This document shows, one piece after another, positions 1 to 9,244 of a stretch of 64,000 nt of DNA. How positions within the stretch are numbered: the first letter of the stretch is position 1; each line of letters starts with the position of its first letter. A program made the translations under genes and the position numbers. Origin of the DNA: Agilicoccus flavus (GTDB taxonomy: Bacteria; Actinomycetota; Actinomycetes; Actinomycetales; Dermatophilaceae); the NCBI RefSeq assembly GCF_014857905.1, contig NZ_JACYXE010000005.1, positions 186,001 through 250,000 on the forward strand, in the 5' to 3' direction. The notes under the pieces are model-generated. The model did not search any database. It was not told the DNA's origin and saw nothing but the letters and a program-made list of their open reading frames with translations.

Positions 1-793
1 CTCCCTCGGTCGCGGCGCGGGTCGCGTCGTCCCACCGATCGGTGACGTCGACGTCCAGACCCCACACGTGCCGGCACATCGCCTGGACGGCCTGCACCTG
101 GACGCGGGAGCCCCGGCGGAACGCGCTGCGCTCTCCGCGGGAGCGGCCGTCGTCGACGTGGATGTGGTTGTGGTGAGCCTCGTCGTACAGGTACGTGAGC
201 ACGTACTCGAAGTCACGGTGCAACGTGGCCGCCAATCGCCAGTACGCGGATTCCTCCGCCCGGCGGGCCGCGGCCGGGGCGTCACCCCAGCGGTCGTACC
301 GGCAGCTCACCACCTCGTCGCCGGACGCCGAGACCACCCGTCCGACGTCGAACGCGCGGCCCGCGTGGTGCCAGGAGTCGGCCGGCCCGTCGGTGTCGAT
401 CCAGGTGCCGTACGAGGTGAGGGTCGCCGGGGCGCCCCACCCCGCCGCCTGCCAGTGCGAGCGAAGGCTGTCCTCGAGCCGCCGGGCGAAGACCTCCTCG
501 ATGCGCAGCGGCGTCGGGTCGCCGGAGATCTCGTAGACAAGCGTCGCCCCCGCCAGCTCGCGGTGGATCGGCAGCGTCGTCGGCGCGACCGCCGTGGGGT
601 CGGGCGCCGTGACCGGCGCGTCCCCCGATTCGTCGAGGAACTCTCCGACGGGATCCGAGAGCTCTCGGGCCGCCCAGAGCGCGGCCGCGACGCCGCCCAC
701 GGCCGCGCCGGCGAGGACCGCGCGCCGCCCGATCACGGCCCCGGACCCGCCCCGGGCACGAGGAGGGGAGGGTCGAGGTCGTCCGGTCGGCAC
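1..793 (-). CDS. Extensin-like / M15-type peptidase domain protein, 3' end outside window
   Basis: A GTG start at 793 follows a GGGAG ribosome binding site. The 264 visible codons start with a Tat-like signal: a proline/arginine-rich N-region, twin arginines at residues 23-24 and a hydrophobic stretch (about 26-40), so the product is probably exported. The body has an HHAGRAFDVG motif near residues 142-151 and an HNHIHVDD motif near 208-215. These are the paired zinc-ligand motifs of extensin-like C-terminal and M15 D-Ala-D-Ala carboxypeptidase folds. The last visible stretch (about 228-264) resembles the start of a peptidoglycan-binding domain. Inference: an exported cell-wall hydrolase or wall-binding protein. 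The stop lies beyond position 1. Confidence 0.7.
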   Translation of the reverse strand, partial: MPTGRPRPSPPRARGGSGAVIGRRAVLAGAAVGGVAAALWAARELSDPVGEFLDESGDAPVTAPDPTAVAPTTLPIHRELAGATLVYEISGDPTPLRIEEVFARRLEDSLRSHWQAAGWGAPATLTSYGTWIDTDGPADSWHHAGRAFDVGRVVSASGDEVVSCRYDRWGDAPAAARRAEESAYWRLAATLHRDFEYVLTYLYDEAHHNHIHVDDGRSRGERSAFRRGSRVQVQAVQAMCRHVWGLDVDVTDRWDDATRAATEG

Positions 794-864
794 CTCTGCG
801 CTCCCTTCGCCGTGTGAGTGGTCGGCGGAAGCTCCGAGCCTAGGCAGCTCGGCCGAACGCAACC

Positions 865-2412
865 TCAGCGCCGGCCCGACTCGACCTCCGGCACCGGGGC
901 GTCACCCTGACCCGCCTCGCCGAACGCGTCCTCCTGGAGCCGCGACAGCGCGTGCACCTGCTCCTTCGTCGCCGGGTACAGCTCGGTGTAGACGCGGTAG
1001 ATCTTGTCGTAGACCTCGCGATTCTGCGGGCGCGGCTCCACCGTCGAGCCGACCCGCGCCCAGTCGGTCTCGGGCGGCACGAGCCCGGTGCCGATCGCGG
1101 CGAGGAGCGCATCGCCGTAGCTCGCGCCGATCGTCTGCTCGGGCACGTCCTGGGGGCGGCCGGTGACGTCGCTGACGATCTGGGTCCACAACCCGCCCTG
1201 AGTCCCGCCCCCGACGGCGACGAGTCGCTTGATCGGGTCCTGCTCGGAGTCGAGGAACTCGACGATCTGGCGGATGCCGCAGGCGATGCCCTCGTAGGCG
1301 GCGCGGAAGAGGTGGGCCCGGCCATGGCGCAGCGACAGCCCGGCCACGACGCCACGGGCCCGGGCGTCGAAGATCGGGGTGCGCTCGCCGGCGAAGTACG
1401 GCAGGACGACGAGCCCGTCGGCTCCCGGGTCGACCTCCGACGCCTCCGCCACGAGGTCCTCGAACGGGGCGTCCCCGGTGAGCTGCTGCACCCAGGTCGT
1501 CAGCGAGCCCGACGTCGACATCCCGGCGGCGAGCGTGTACTGGTCACGCTCGACGCCGTTGGTCGTCCACAGCAGGGGGTGGGCGTGGAAGCCCTCGAGG
1601 ACCTGGACGAAGAACATCGTGGACCCGTACATGAGCATGAGGTCGCCGGGGCGACGCACGCCGGCGGAGAACGCCTCGGCCCAGGCGTCGACGGTGCCGG
1701 CCGACACGGGGATCCCCTCCGCCAGGCCCAACTCCTCCGCCGCCGCGGCGGTGAGCTCGCCGACGACCTCGTGCGGCCACGCGAGCCGGGGCATCTGCAG
1801 GCCGTCGGCCACCTCGGCGGCCCAGTCGTCCGCCCAGTCGCGGGCGTGCACGTCGTACAGCGGGTCGGACTGGCTCGCCGTGTGGTGGTCGATGACGTAC
1901 TCGCCGGTGAGCTTCGCGACGACGTACGAGTTGGAGTTGAACCAGCGCGTGGATCGCTCCCACACCTCCGGCTCGTTCTCCCGCACCCACGCGATCTTCG
2001 GGCCGACGGCCTGGGTGCTCAGCGCTTTGCCGCAGCGCTCGACGATCGCCTCCGCCCCGAACCGCTCGGTCAGGTCCTCGATCTGCTGCGTCGCGCGCAT
2101 GTCGATGCCGTAAAGGATGCCGTTCCGGGTCGGGTTCAGGTCGTCGTCGGTGAGCAGCAGGCACGGTCCGACGCCGCTGACGCACATGCCCGTGACCGCC
2201 GCGACGTCGATCTGCCCGGCGAGCTCCCGCGCGACCTCGACGAGATCGCCCCACCACACCGTCTCGGCGTCGACCTCCGCCCAGCCCGGCCGCGGCAACT
2301 CCATGCCGTGCTTCCGGGAGGCCGTCGCGACGATGCGGCCGTCGGCCGTCGTGACGACGCCCTTCGTGCTGCCCGTTCCCATGTCGATGCCGATGAGCAG
2401 TTCGCCGGTCAT
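865..2412 (-). CDS. FGGY-family carbohydrate kinase (xylulokinase-like)
   Basis: A 515-residue protein with the two-lobed FGGY sugar-kinase layout. The N-terminal phosphate motif GIDMGTGSTKG lies at residues 8-18, and the C-terminal nucleotide motif VGGGTQGGLW ends near residue 409. The family phosphorylates a sugar or polyol with ATP in the cytoplasm. The length and the TQIVSDVTGRP segment fit xylulokinase-type members, but the substrate cannot be read from sequence. I chose the ATG at 2412 because GGAGG sits five bases upstream; an in-frame GTG at 2427 is the alternative. No isomerase or sugar transporter is adjacent, so the pathway is unassigned. It is transcribed away from the MntA/HepT pair. 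Confidence 0.85.
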   Translation of the reverse strand: MTGELLIGIDMGTGSTKGVVTTADGRIVATASRKHGMELPRPGWAEVDAETVWWGDLVEVARELAGQIDVAAVTGMCVSGVGPCLLLTDDDLNPTRNGILYGIDMRATQQIEDLTERFGAEAIVERCGKALSTQAVGPKIAWVRENEPEVWERSTRWFNSNSYVVAKLTGEYVIDHHTASQSDPLYDVHARDWADDWAAEVADGLQMPRLAWPHEVVGELTAAAAEELGLAEGIPVSAGTVDAWAEAFSAGVRRPGDLMLMYGSTMFFVQVLEGFHAHPLLWTTNGVERDQYTLAAGMSTSGSLTTWVQQLTGDAPFEDLVAEASEVDPGADGLVVLPYFAGERTPIFDARARGVVAGLSLRHGRAHLFRAAYEGIACGIRQIVEFLDSEQDPIKRLVAVGGGTQGGLWTQIVSDVTGRPQDVPEQTIGASYGDALLAAIGTGLVPPETDWARVGSTVEPRPQNREVYDKIYRVYTELYPATKEQVHALSRLQEDAFGEAGQGDAPVPEVESGRR

Positions 2413-2502
2413 GTGCGCCTCCGTCACGTCGCCTCGCCCGAATCCGCCTCATCCTGCCAGCGATGCCGGCCGCCCGGGCACCCCCGCCCGTATGCTCGAG
2501 GA

Positions 2503-2913
2503 ATGGTGACCGTCTCCGAGGCCCTCCTCGAGCTGCACCGTCACCGCGCCTCCGGCCGGCTCGCCGAGACCTGCCGGCGGCTCGGCATCGAGCTGCTCGT
2601 GATCCACGGCAGCGCGCCGAACCACCCCGACACGGCCCACGACATCGACCTCGCCTACCTCCCGAAGCGGGACGCCGAACCCGACCACCTCGACGTCGTC
2701 GACACCCTGGAAACGCTCGTGCCGGGCGACCACCTCGACGTCATGCCGCTCCGACAGGCCGACCCCGTCGCGACGTACGCCGCCCTCGGGCGGGGCGATG
2801 CCCTGTTCGAGGCGCATCCCGGGATCCACGCGGAGCGACGAATCCGCGCCTTCGGCGAATACCGCGACACCCAGAAGTTCCGCGACCTGGCGCTGTCCCT
2901 GGTCGGACGATGA
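2503..2913 (+). CDS. mntA: MntA-type minimal nucleotidyltransferase antitoxin
   Basis: A 136-residue protein with the minimal nucleotidyltransferase signature: GS at residues 36-37, then DID at 47-49 (GSX9DXD; the usual family spacing is GSX10DXD). In the characterised MntA/HepT systems this enzyme AMPylates a tyrosine of HepT and so silences it. The downstream gene is a HepT homologue whose ATG overlaps this stop by four bases (ATGA), which fits antitoxin-first translational coupling. Start is the ATG at 2503. The pair is a small accessory unit between metabolic genes. The family call is secure; AMPylation activity here is inferred from the motif and its partner. Confidence 0.85.
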   Translation: MVTVSEALLELHRHRASGRLAETCRRLGIELLVIHGSAPNHPDTAHDIDLAYLPKRDAEPDHLDVVDTLETLVPGDHLDVMPLRQADPVATYAALGRGDALFEAHPGIHAERRIRAFGEYRDTQKFRDLALSLVGR

Positions 2914-3347
2914 CACCGCGCGACCTCGACACCCAGATCGTCGTGCGCAGGCTGTTGCTCCTCGACGAACTGCTCGACGATCTGCGTCGGGTCGCCGACG
3001 ACCCCGACCGTCTCACCCACGATCGGCTCGCGCGGCGCGGCATCGAGCGCGTCCTCACCCAGCTCGTCGAGCTGGCCAGTGACATCAACGGGCACATCGC
3101 GGCCACCCGCCTGCACTCCTCGCCCGGGTCGTACCGCGACTCGTTCACACTGGCCGCCCGTGCCGGGGTGATCAGCGACGAGCTGGCGGCCGACCTGCTG
3201 CCGAGCGTCGGCCTGCGCAACGTCCTCGTTCACGAGTACGTGGACGTCGACGCCGCCCGGGTCGTCGCAGCCGTGCCACTCGCGGCGGCGGCCTACGGCC
3301 GGTACGTGGCAGGCGTCCGGGACTGGCTGACGGACCCCGGCGCGTGA
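2910..3347 (+). CDS. hepT: HepT-like RNase toxin (DUF86)
   Basis: A 145-residue, mostly alpha-helical protein with the HEPN-type RX4HXY motif as RNVLVHEY at residues 103-110, where R103, H108 and Y110 are the expected catalytic or modified residues. HepT toxins are HEPN-fold RNases reported to cleave tRNA. The AMPylated tyrosine in known systems is the motif tyrosine, Y110 here. The gene overlaps mntA by four bases, so both are made from one transcript. All motif residues are intact, so the toxin should be functional unless held by MntA. The 141 bases after its stop, before the convergent LysR gene, show no clear element. Confidence 0.85.
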   Translation: MTPRDLDTQIVVRRLLLLDELLDDLRRVADDPDRLTHDRLARRGIERVLTQLVELASDINGHIAATRLHSSPGSYRDSFTLAARAGVISDELAADLLPSVGLRNVLVHEYVDVDAARVVAAVPLAAAAYGRYVAGVRDWLTDPGA

Positions 3348-3488
3348 CGGGTTGCGCTCCGGCGCAACGACGGCGGCGGAGATCGCCTGCCTGGTCGGGC
3401 ACGGGGAGGGACGCAGGAATCAGTGAAGTTCGTGCGTGTTCACGGGCGGTTGCCGCGACGTTTCACCGTCGTTGCCCGCGATGCGACC

Positions 3489-4430
3489 TCAGCCCGCCGC
3501 GGCCCCGGTGTCGCGCTCGCCGAGCGCCGCGCCGCCCGTATCGAGCTCGCCCCGTGCCGCGAGGAGCTCGACCACGCGGCGGGTGACCGGTTTGAGCATC
3601 GCCTCGCCGTGCACGAACGCGACGATGCGGCGCTGCGGGGTGGGGGCGACCAGGGGGCGGGCCACGGCGCCGGTGGGGAGCGTCCTGGCGGCCAGCCGCG
3701 TCAGGACCGCGATCCCGATCCCGGCGTTCACGAAGGCGATGGCCCCGTGGTGGTCCCCGGCGTAGGCGACGAACCGCGGGCTGACGCCGCACGAGCTGGC
3801 CGCGGTGCGGACGACCCTCCCGCAGGTGCTGTCGCCGGGATCGTTGTCGATCCACGGCACGTCGGCGAGGTCGCCGAAGCGGATCTCCTCCTGCGACGCG
3901 AGCGCGTGGCCGGCCGGCACCACCACGACGTACGGCTCCACCGCGAGCACCCGCCGCTCGTAACCGAGCAGCGAGGTGGGCGGGCCGTCGGGATCCTCGC
4001 TGCGGATGTCGATGTCCGCGTTGACGACCTCCTTGACCTCGACCTCGTTGAGCCGGAAGGTGAACTGCACGTCGGGGAACTCGGCCAGCACCGCCGCCGC
4101 GACGCCCGGCAACCACTCCTCCGCCGCCGACGCGAACGACGAGACGGCCAGGGTGTCGGTCCGACCCTCGCGCAGGTCGTCGACGACACCGTCGAGGCGG
4201 GCCAGGCTCCCGATGAGATCGTCGCTGCGGGCGGCGAGCTCGAGGCCGGCCGGGGTCGGCGCGATCCCTCGGCCGCTCTTCTCGACGAGCGTCAGGCGGG
4301 TCTCGCGCTGGAGGGCGGCGAGATGCTGACTGACCGCCGACGGGGTGTAGCCGAGATGCTGGGCCGCGGCGTTGACGGAACCGCTCGCGACGACGGCGCG
4401 GAAGACCCTCAGCCGGTGGACGTCGATCAT
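3489..4430 (-). CDS. LysR-family transcriptional regulator
   Basis: A 313-residue LysR protein. Residues 1-60 form the winged helix-turn-helix (HRLRVFRAVVASGSVNAAAQ, then a QHLGYTPSAVSQ recognition helix). The rest is a periplasmic-binding-like effector domain with the usual central and C-terminal beta-alpha elements. It is divergent from the small ORF at 4512 and the EamA exporter at 4813, the common arrangement in which a LysR protein controls its neighbour and itself. The 81-base gap (4431-4511) would hold the operator, but no T-N11-A site stands out enough to annotate. The C-terminal 20 residues are alanine- and glycine-rich. The effector is unknown. Confidence 0.88.
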   Translation of the reverse strand: MIDVHRLRVFRAVVASGSVNAAAQHLGYTPSAVSQHLAALQRETRLTLVEKSGRGIAPTPAGLELAARSDDLIGSLARLDGVVDDLREGRTDTLAVSSFASAAEEWLPGVAAAVLAEFPDVQFTFRLNEVEVKEVVNADIDIRSEDPDGPPTSLLGYERRVLAVEPYVVVVPAGHALASQEEIRFGDLADVPWIDNDPGDSTCGRVVRTAASSCGVSPRFVAYAGDHHGAIAFVNAGIGIAVLTRLAARTLPTGAVARPLVAPTPQRRIVAFVHGEAMLKPVTRRVVELLAARGELDTGGAALGERDTGAAAG

Positions 4431-4511
4431 GCTCCCATCGTACAGTGCGACTGCATGGTCGTGAAGATGTATTCGCTTGTGCTAACCAGTGTGACGGCGG
4501 ACCGTGGAGAC

Positions 4512-4739
4512 ATGACCACGCTGACGAACCGCTACCCCGACGACCGTGACCTCGCCCGCCTCCGGCAGGAGCTCGACATCCTGCGGTCGACGGACCTGCC
4601 GCAGACCGCCTGCGCCACGACACAGCGGGCCGGGCGCCTGGCGCGCCTGCTGCGGGCGGCCCACCTCGGCCCCCGGCGCGGGGGTCGCTTCCACCGGCCC
4701 CTCGCCCACCGCGGACTCGTGCCGCCCGCCGGCTGCTGA
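4512..4739 (+). CDS. Small basic hypothetical protein upstream of EamA exporter
   Basis: A 75-residue ORF with ATG at 4512, preceded by GGAG seven bases away. It ends 73 bases before the EamA gene on the same strand and is divergent from the LysR regulator. Codon third positions are strongly GC-rich in this frame, which supports real coding. The first half is charged and helical, and the second half is rich in Arg, His and Pro. No membrane segment or known motif was recognised. I do not recognise the family. It could be a small leader or partner protein co-transcribed with the exporter, or a chance ORF. Confidence 0.45.
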   Translation: MTTLTNRYPDDRDLARLRQELDILRSTDLPQTACATTQRAGRLARLLRAAHLGPRRGGRFHRPLAHRGLVPPAGC

Positions 4740-4812
4740 CACGGCGGGCACCGCACGCCCCGCCGCCCACCCTCGACGCGACCGAGCCCACCCCGACCGT
4801 GAGGACCCCGCC

Positions 4813-5734
4813 ATGGCCGCACCCACCACCGAGTCGCTCCGCCGGCGATCCGACGAGCCGTGTGTCCTGCTGGCGGCGGCCGCGACCGCCGTGCTGTGGG
4901 CGTCGTCGTTCATCGTCATCCGCTACGCCGGGCCGCACTACGACCCGGGCGCGATGGCACTGCTGCGCATGCTCGTCGGCAGCGTCGCGCTCGGACTGAT
5001 CGCGGCCCGTTCCGGGATCCGGTGGCCCCAAGGAGATCCGTGCCCCTGCTCATCGCGGGGGGGTGGGCTGGTTCTGCCTGTACCTCCTCGCGCTCAACGT
5101 CGCCGAGCAGACCGTCGACGCGGGAACCGCCGCGATGATCGTCAATCTCGCACCGCTCATGGTGGTCGTGTTCGCGGGCCTGTTCCTCGGGGAGGGTTTC
5201 CCGCGGGGCCTGGTCATCGGGGCGCGCGTGTCCTTCGCCGGCGTCGTGGTGATCGGGATGCAGTCCCCGCGCGGGGACCTGGCGTTCGTCGGGCTGCTGC
5301 TGGCGCTCGCCGCGGCGGTGCTCTACGCCGGCGCCACCCTGGCCCAGAAGCACCTGCTGCGCACCGTCGACCCCGCGACCCTCACCTGGCTCGGCGCGAC
5401 CGCCGGCGCCGTCGCCCTACTCCCCTGGTCGGGCCGCCTGGTGCACGACCTGGACACCGCGCCCCTCGGGGCGACGATGAGCATCGTCTACATGGGCGTG
5501 CTGCCGACCGCGGTCGCGTTCACGACCTGGGCCTACGTCCCCGTCCGCAGCTCAGCGGGCCGGACGGCCGCGACGACGTACGTCGTTCCCGCGGTCGCCA
5601 TCGTCCTGTCGTGGCTCCTGCTGGGCGAGACGCCGACGCCCCTCATGCTGGCCGGCGGGGTGCTGTGCCTCCTCGGCGTCGCGATCACACGGATGCTGAC
5701 GCCCCACCACACGCCCCGACCGCCCGCGCGCTGA
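4813..5734 (+). pseudogene. EamA/DMT-family exporter, double frameshift
   Basis: Read across three frames this is one drug/metabolite-transporter (EamA) protein of about 306 residues with ten predicted helices. Frame 1 from ATG 4813 covers the first helices to about 5028, a short second frame carries RSVPLLIAGG, and a third frame from about 5060 (GWFCLYLLALN) runs to the stop at 5732-5734. Restoring one C in the C run at 5026-5029 and one G in the G7 run at 5057-5063 gives a continuous EamA sequence. Two one-base losses within 35 bases, both in homopolymers, suggest sequencing error as much as decay. RBS GAGGA lies eight bases before the ATG. Family members export amino acids or drugs; the divergent LysR is the probable regulator. 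Confidence 0.8.
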
Positions 5735-5803
5735 TCCCGTCGACCTTGTCACCGGTCGGTGGCAGGGTGAGCTCGACCCACCGGGACGACGACGGAGGAC
5801 ACC

Positions 5804-6940
5804 GTGAGCACGAGGCTGCGCGAACTACTGGAGGGGCACGTCGACCGGGGCACGATTCCGGGAGGGGTGACGCTGCTCGGTCGGGGGGACGCGTGCGAGG
5901 TGGACGCGGTCGGGGCGATGGCGGTCGGCGGGCCGGCCATGCGCGCGGACGCCGTCATGCGGATCCAGTCGATGACCAAGCCCGTCACCACCGTCGCGAC
6001 CCTGCGGCACGTGCAGGCCGGGCGGCTCGGCCTCGACGACCCGATCCAGCGCTGGCTGCCCGAGCTCGCCGACCGCCGCGTCGTCCGCTCCCCCGGGGCC
6101 GACCTCGACGACACCGTGCCCGCGCACCGGCCGATCACGGTCCGCGACCTGCTGACCAACGCCTCCGGCTACGGCATGGTCCTCGCCGACGTCCCCCTCG
6201 CCGCGGCGATGCGGGAGGCGGGGGTCGAGGCCGGCCCCGAGCCGCCGTCCCGCGACGCCGGCGAGTGGCTCACCCGCCTCGCCGCGCTGCCGCTCGCCCA
6301 CCAGCCGGGCGACGGCTTCCGCTACCACCACTCGTTCTCCATCCTCGGGCTGCTGCTCGCGCGGCTCTCGGGGCGTTCCCTGCAGGATCACCTCATCGAG
6401 TCGCTCTTCGCTCCCCTCGGCATGGTCGACACCGGCCTCTGGGTGCCGCTCGACCGGACCGATCGACTGCCCGCCGCCTACCGCCACGAGGGCGGGCGGC
6501 TCGTCGAGACCGAGCCGGCCGGGGGCGGCTTCTACGCGGGGCCGCCGCCGTTCGACGTCGCCCACGGCGAGCTGGTCTCGACGGCTGCGGACCTGCACCG
6601 GTTCGCTCGCCTGCTCGTCGACGGCGGGCGGCACGAGAGGCGGCCGTTCCTCGACCCCGACCTCGTGGCGGCGATGACGCGGGACCAGGTGCCCGACCGC
6701 GCCAAGACCCCCGACAGCTTCGTCCCCGGGTTCTGGGAGGGCACCGGCTGGGGCTTCGGCGGCGCCGTCCAGCTCGCCGGCCCGCACGCGGGCCGCTACG
6801 GCTGGTCGGGCGGGCAGGGCACCGACTTCTTCGTCGACCCCCGCGACGGCACCGTCGCGATCCTGCTCACCCAGGTCGAGCTGGGCGAGACGATGTGGCC
6901 CCTGCTCGAGGAGTTCCAGAGCGCGGTGGAGTCCGCGTAG
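5804..6940 (+). CDS. Serine hydrolase of the beta-lactamase / class C family
   Basis: A 378-residue beta-lactamase-fold protein (Pfam beta-lactamase type). The nucleophile motif SMTK is at residues 56-59, with the S56/K59 pair of SXXK enzymes. The second motif is near Y174 (RYHHS, where class C enzymes have YXN). The C-terminal box that replaces KTG is near the GWSGGQG segment. Such proteins include esterases, peptidases and penicillin-binding homologues. True beta-lactamase activity should not be assumed, because the YXN motif is atypical. There is no signal peptide, so it is probably cytoplasmic. The start is GTG 5804, five bases after GGAGG. Confidence 0.85.
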   Translation: MSTRLRELLEGHVDRGTIPGGVTLLGRGDACEVDAVGAMAVGGPAMRADAVMRIQSMTKPVTTVATLRHVQAGRLGLDDPIQRWLPELADRRVVRSPGADLDDTVPAHRPITVRDLLTNASGYGMVLADVPLAAAMREAGVEAGPEPPSRDAGEWLTRLAALPLAHQPGDGFRYHHSFSILGLLLARLSGRSLQDHLIESLFAPLGMVDTGLWVPLDRTDRLPAAYRHEGGRLVETEPAGGGFYAGPPPFDVAHGELVSTAADLHRFARLLVDGGRHERRPFLDPDLVAAMTRDQVPDRAKTPDSFVPGFWEGTGWGFGGAVQLAGPHAGRYGWSGGQGTDFFVDPRDGTVAILLTQVELGETMWPLLEEFQSAVESA

Positions 6941-7074
6941 GGCCGGCCGGGCCGACACCGAGAACGGCGCCGCCGGATCCGACCTCGGGCCCGCGGCCAC
7001 CGCTAGCCTGAGCGGGTTTCACCCACGGTCGCGGACGACGACGGCGGCCTCAGCATGCTCCGAGAGGATCCGAG

Positions 7075-8502
7075 TTGAGCGCGAACCCGATGACCGGCGG
7101 CCGCGGCGCGGAGAACGACGACACCGGCGACGCCGCGAGCGGCAACATCCTGCGCGTCGCCCTGGTCGCCGCCCTCGGCGGCCTCCTCTACGGCTACGAC
7201 ACCGGCGTCATCTCCGGCACGTTGCCGCAGATCACCAAGGACTACGGCATCGACTCCCACGGGGTGCTCGCCGAGCTCATCACGGCGCTCATCCTCGCCG
7301 GTGCAGTCGTCGGCGCGCTGGCCATGGGCCACCTGTCGCACCGCATCGGGCGCAAGAAGTCGATCGTGATCGTGGCGGCGATCTTCGCCGTCGGGGTGCT
7401 CCTGTGCGCCGTCTCCCCCAACCCGACCAGCCTGATGATCAGCCGCTTCTTCCTCGGCCTCGCCGTCGGCGGATGCACCCAGACCATCCCCGCGTACATC
7501 GGCGAGCTCGCCCCGCACGAACGCCGCGGCAGCTACGTGACCTTCTTCAACGTCGCCATCGGCGTCGGGATCCTCACGGCCGCGGTCGTCAACCTCGCCT
7601 TCCACGACGTGCCGTGGGAGTGGAAGATCGCCGGCGCCGTGGTCCCGGCGGTCGTCCTGCTCGTCGGCATCCTCGCCCAGCCCGAGAGCCCCCGCTGGCT
7701 CGTCGCCCGCGACCGCTCCGACGAGGCCCTCGACGTCCTCCACCGGATGCGCCCCACGCGCGAGGCCGCCGCGGACGAGGTGAAGGACATCGAGCGGATC
7801 CACCAGGTCGAGGTCGAGAAGTCCGCCGACGAGGGCGAGTGGCACGCGATCTTCCACGAGAAGTGGCTGCGGCCCGCCATCTTCGCCGGCGTCATGGTCG
7901 CGGTCTTCACGCAGATCACGGGCCTGGAGATGATGATCTACTACACGCCGACGCTGCTGCGGCAGGCCGGGTTCGCCGACGACGTCTCGCTGTGGGTCAA
8001 CGTGGCCGTCGGCGTCGTCTACCTCACGATGACGGCCGCCGGGAAGCTCTTCGTCGACAAGATCGGGCGCCGCTCCCTCATGCTGTGGACGCTGCCCCCG
8101 GCGGCCGTGTGCATCGCCGGCTTCGGCATCGTCATGTTCGTCGGCGGCGACCACCCGAGCCTGCCGTGGGCGCTGACGTTCCTCCTGCTGTTCATGTTCT
8201 TCCAAGCGGGCGGCATCCAGGTCGTCGGCTGGCTCATGGGCTCCGAGCTCTACCCCCTGCAGATCCGGTCGGCGGCGACGAGCATGCACGCCATGGCCCT
8301 GTGGGGCTCGAACCTGCTCATCACCGTGACCGCGCTCAGCGTCGTCAACGCCCTCACCCCGGGCGGGGCGATGCTCGTCTACGCCGCCCTCAACCTCGTC
8401 GCGTGGGTCGTCATCTATCGGCGCGTCCCCGAGACCAAGGGCCGCTCACTCGAGGAGATCGAGGACAGCCTCCGCGAGGAGCGGTTCCTGCCGCGCTCCT
8501 GA
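7075..8502 (+). CDS. Sugar-porter MFS transporter
   Basis: A 475-residue, 12-helix major facilitator of the sugar porter family. Signature pieces are GGLLYGYDTGVISG in helix 1, the loop motif HRIGRKKS after helix 2, PESPRWL after helix 6, DKIGRRSL after helix 8 and PETKGRSLEEIE at the C-terminus. These are characteristic of proton-coupled sugar or polyol symporters such as XylE and GalP relatives. The best full-length start is TTG at 7075 with GAGAGG upstream; an ATG at 7090 would lose only five residues. It is monocistronic and converges on the TetR gene. The substrate cannot be assigned. Confidence 0.9.
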   Translation: MSANPMTGGRGAENDDTGDAASGNILRVALVAALGGLLYGYDTGVISGTLPQITKDYGIDSHGVLAELITALILAGAVVGALAMGHLSHRIGRKKSIVIVAAIFAVGVLLCAVSPNPTSLMISRFFLGLAVGGCTQTIPAYIGELAPHERRGSYVTFFNVAIGVGILTAAVVNLAFHDVPWEWKIAGAVVPAVVLLVGILAQPESPRWLVARDRSDEALDVLHRMRPTREAAADEVKDIERIHQVEVEKSADEGEWHAIFHEKWLRPAIFAGVMVAVFTQITGLEMMIYYTPTLLRQAGFADDVSLWVNVAVGVVYLTMTAAGKLFVDKIGRRSLMLWTLPPAAVCIAGFGIVMFVGGDHPSLPWALTFLLLFMFFQAGGIQVVGWLMGSELYPLQIRSAATSMHAMALWGSNLLITVTALSVVNALTPGGAMLVYAALNLVAWVVIYRRVPETKGRSLEEIEDSLREERFLPRS

Positions 8503-8511
8503 CCTCGCGCC

Positions 8512-8557
8512 GCGGAGGGCCGTCGCTACGCGGAGGGCCGTCGCTACGCGGAGGGCC
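8512..8557. repeat. 18-bp tandem repeat, 2.5 copies
   Basis: The unit GCGGAGGGCCGTCGCTAC is repeated at 8512-8529 and 8530-8547, with a partial third copy to 8557. The array sits in the 41-base gap between two convergent genes and runs over the TetR stop codon. It looks like local slippage duplication and has no recognised function. Confidence 0.8.
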
Positions 8558-9218
8558 TGAGGCGCCCGAGGGCGTCCAGGACGAGGTCGAGGCCGAAGAT
8601 GAACTCCTCCGGCGGGCCTTGACCGGCGGCGACGAGCGCCCCGGCGGATTCGTTGAGGTAGGGGAACTCCTCGGGCGGAAGCTGGGGCAGGAACACATCC
8701 TCGGCCATGGCCGCGAGTTCCTCGGCGGTGTCGAACGGCAGCCCGGCCTCCTGCAGGGCGAAACCGTAGACGTAGCTGTCGAGCACCCAGTAGGCGTGCG
8801 TCGCCATCAGGATCGGGAAGCCGGCCCTGCGCAGGCACGCCAGGACCGCTTCGTGGTGGCGGATGTTGGCCGGCCCCGGCGATGTCCGCGACTCCATCAG
8901 GCCCAGCGCCCAGGGGTGGCGCGCGAGAACCTGTCGCGCCGAGACCGCCCGCTGTCGCATCGCCGACTGCCAGTCGGTGTCCTCGGGCGGGAGCTCGATC
9001 TCCTCGAACACGACGTCGATCATGGCGTCCAGCAGCTCGTCCTTGTTCGCCACGTAGTGGTAGAGCGACATCGCCCCCGCGCCGAGCTCGCCGGCCAGCC
9101 GGCGCATGCTCAGCCCGTCGACCCCCTCACGGTCGGCGAGCCGGATCGCCTCGGCCACCACCCGCTGCTTGCTCAGACCCGCGTCCGACGCGACCTGGGG
9201 TTGGTTCCTCACCGACAC
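8544..9218 (-). CDS. TetR-family transcriptional repressor
   Basis: A 224-residue TetR protein. The N-terminal helix-turn-helix spans about residues 10-55 (VVAEAIRLADREGVDGLSM, then an ELGAGAMSLYHYVANKDEL recognition region), followed by a helical ligand-binding domain with the TetR_C type seen in TetR/ActII-like repressors. I chose GTG at 9218 because AAAGGAG lies just upstream; longer versions read into the operator region. It is divergent from the oxidoreductase at 9341. The intergenic region holds three related palindromes, so it very likely represses itself and that gene. The inducing ligand is unknown. Confidence 0.9.
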   Translation of the reverse strand: MSVRNQPQVASDAGLSKQRVVAEAIRLADREGVDGLSMRRLAGELGAGAMSLYHYVANKDELLDAMIDVVFEEIELPPEDTDWQSAMRQRAVSARQVLARHPWALGLMESRTSPGPANIRHHEAVLACLRRAGFPILMATHAYWVLDSYVYGFALQEAGLPFDTAEELAAMAEDVFLPQLPPEEFPYLNESAGALVAAGQGPPEEFIFGLDLVLDALGRLRPSA

Positions 9219-9244
9219 CGGTCTCCTTTCCCGCTCGAACACGA

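Noticed and set aside
952-2913. A 653-codon open frame on the plus strand opposite the FGGY kinase
   Set aside because: It is a shadow of GC-rich third positions: repetitive Arg/Ala/Gly/His content, no motifs, and a clear kinase on the other strand.
5057-5063. Programmed frameshifting at the G7 run in the EamA gene
   Set aside because: A second indel 30 bases upstream is also needed, and EamA transporters are not known to use frameshifting; many other genes in the window show the same kind of lesion.
5804-6940. Antibiotic-resistance beta-lactamase
   Set aside because: No signal peptide, an atypical second motif and no KTG box; an esterase/peptidase-like serine hydrolase is more likely.
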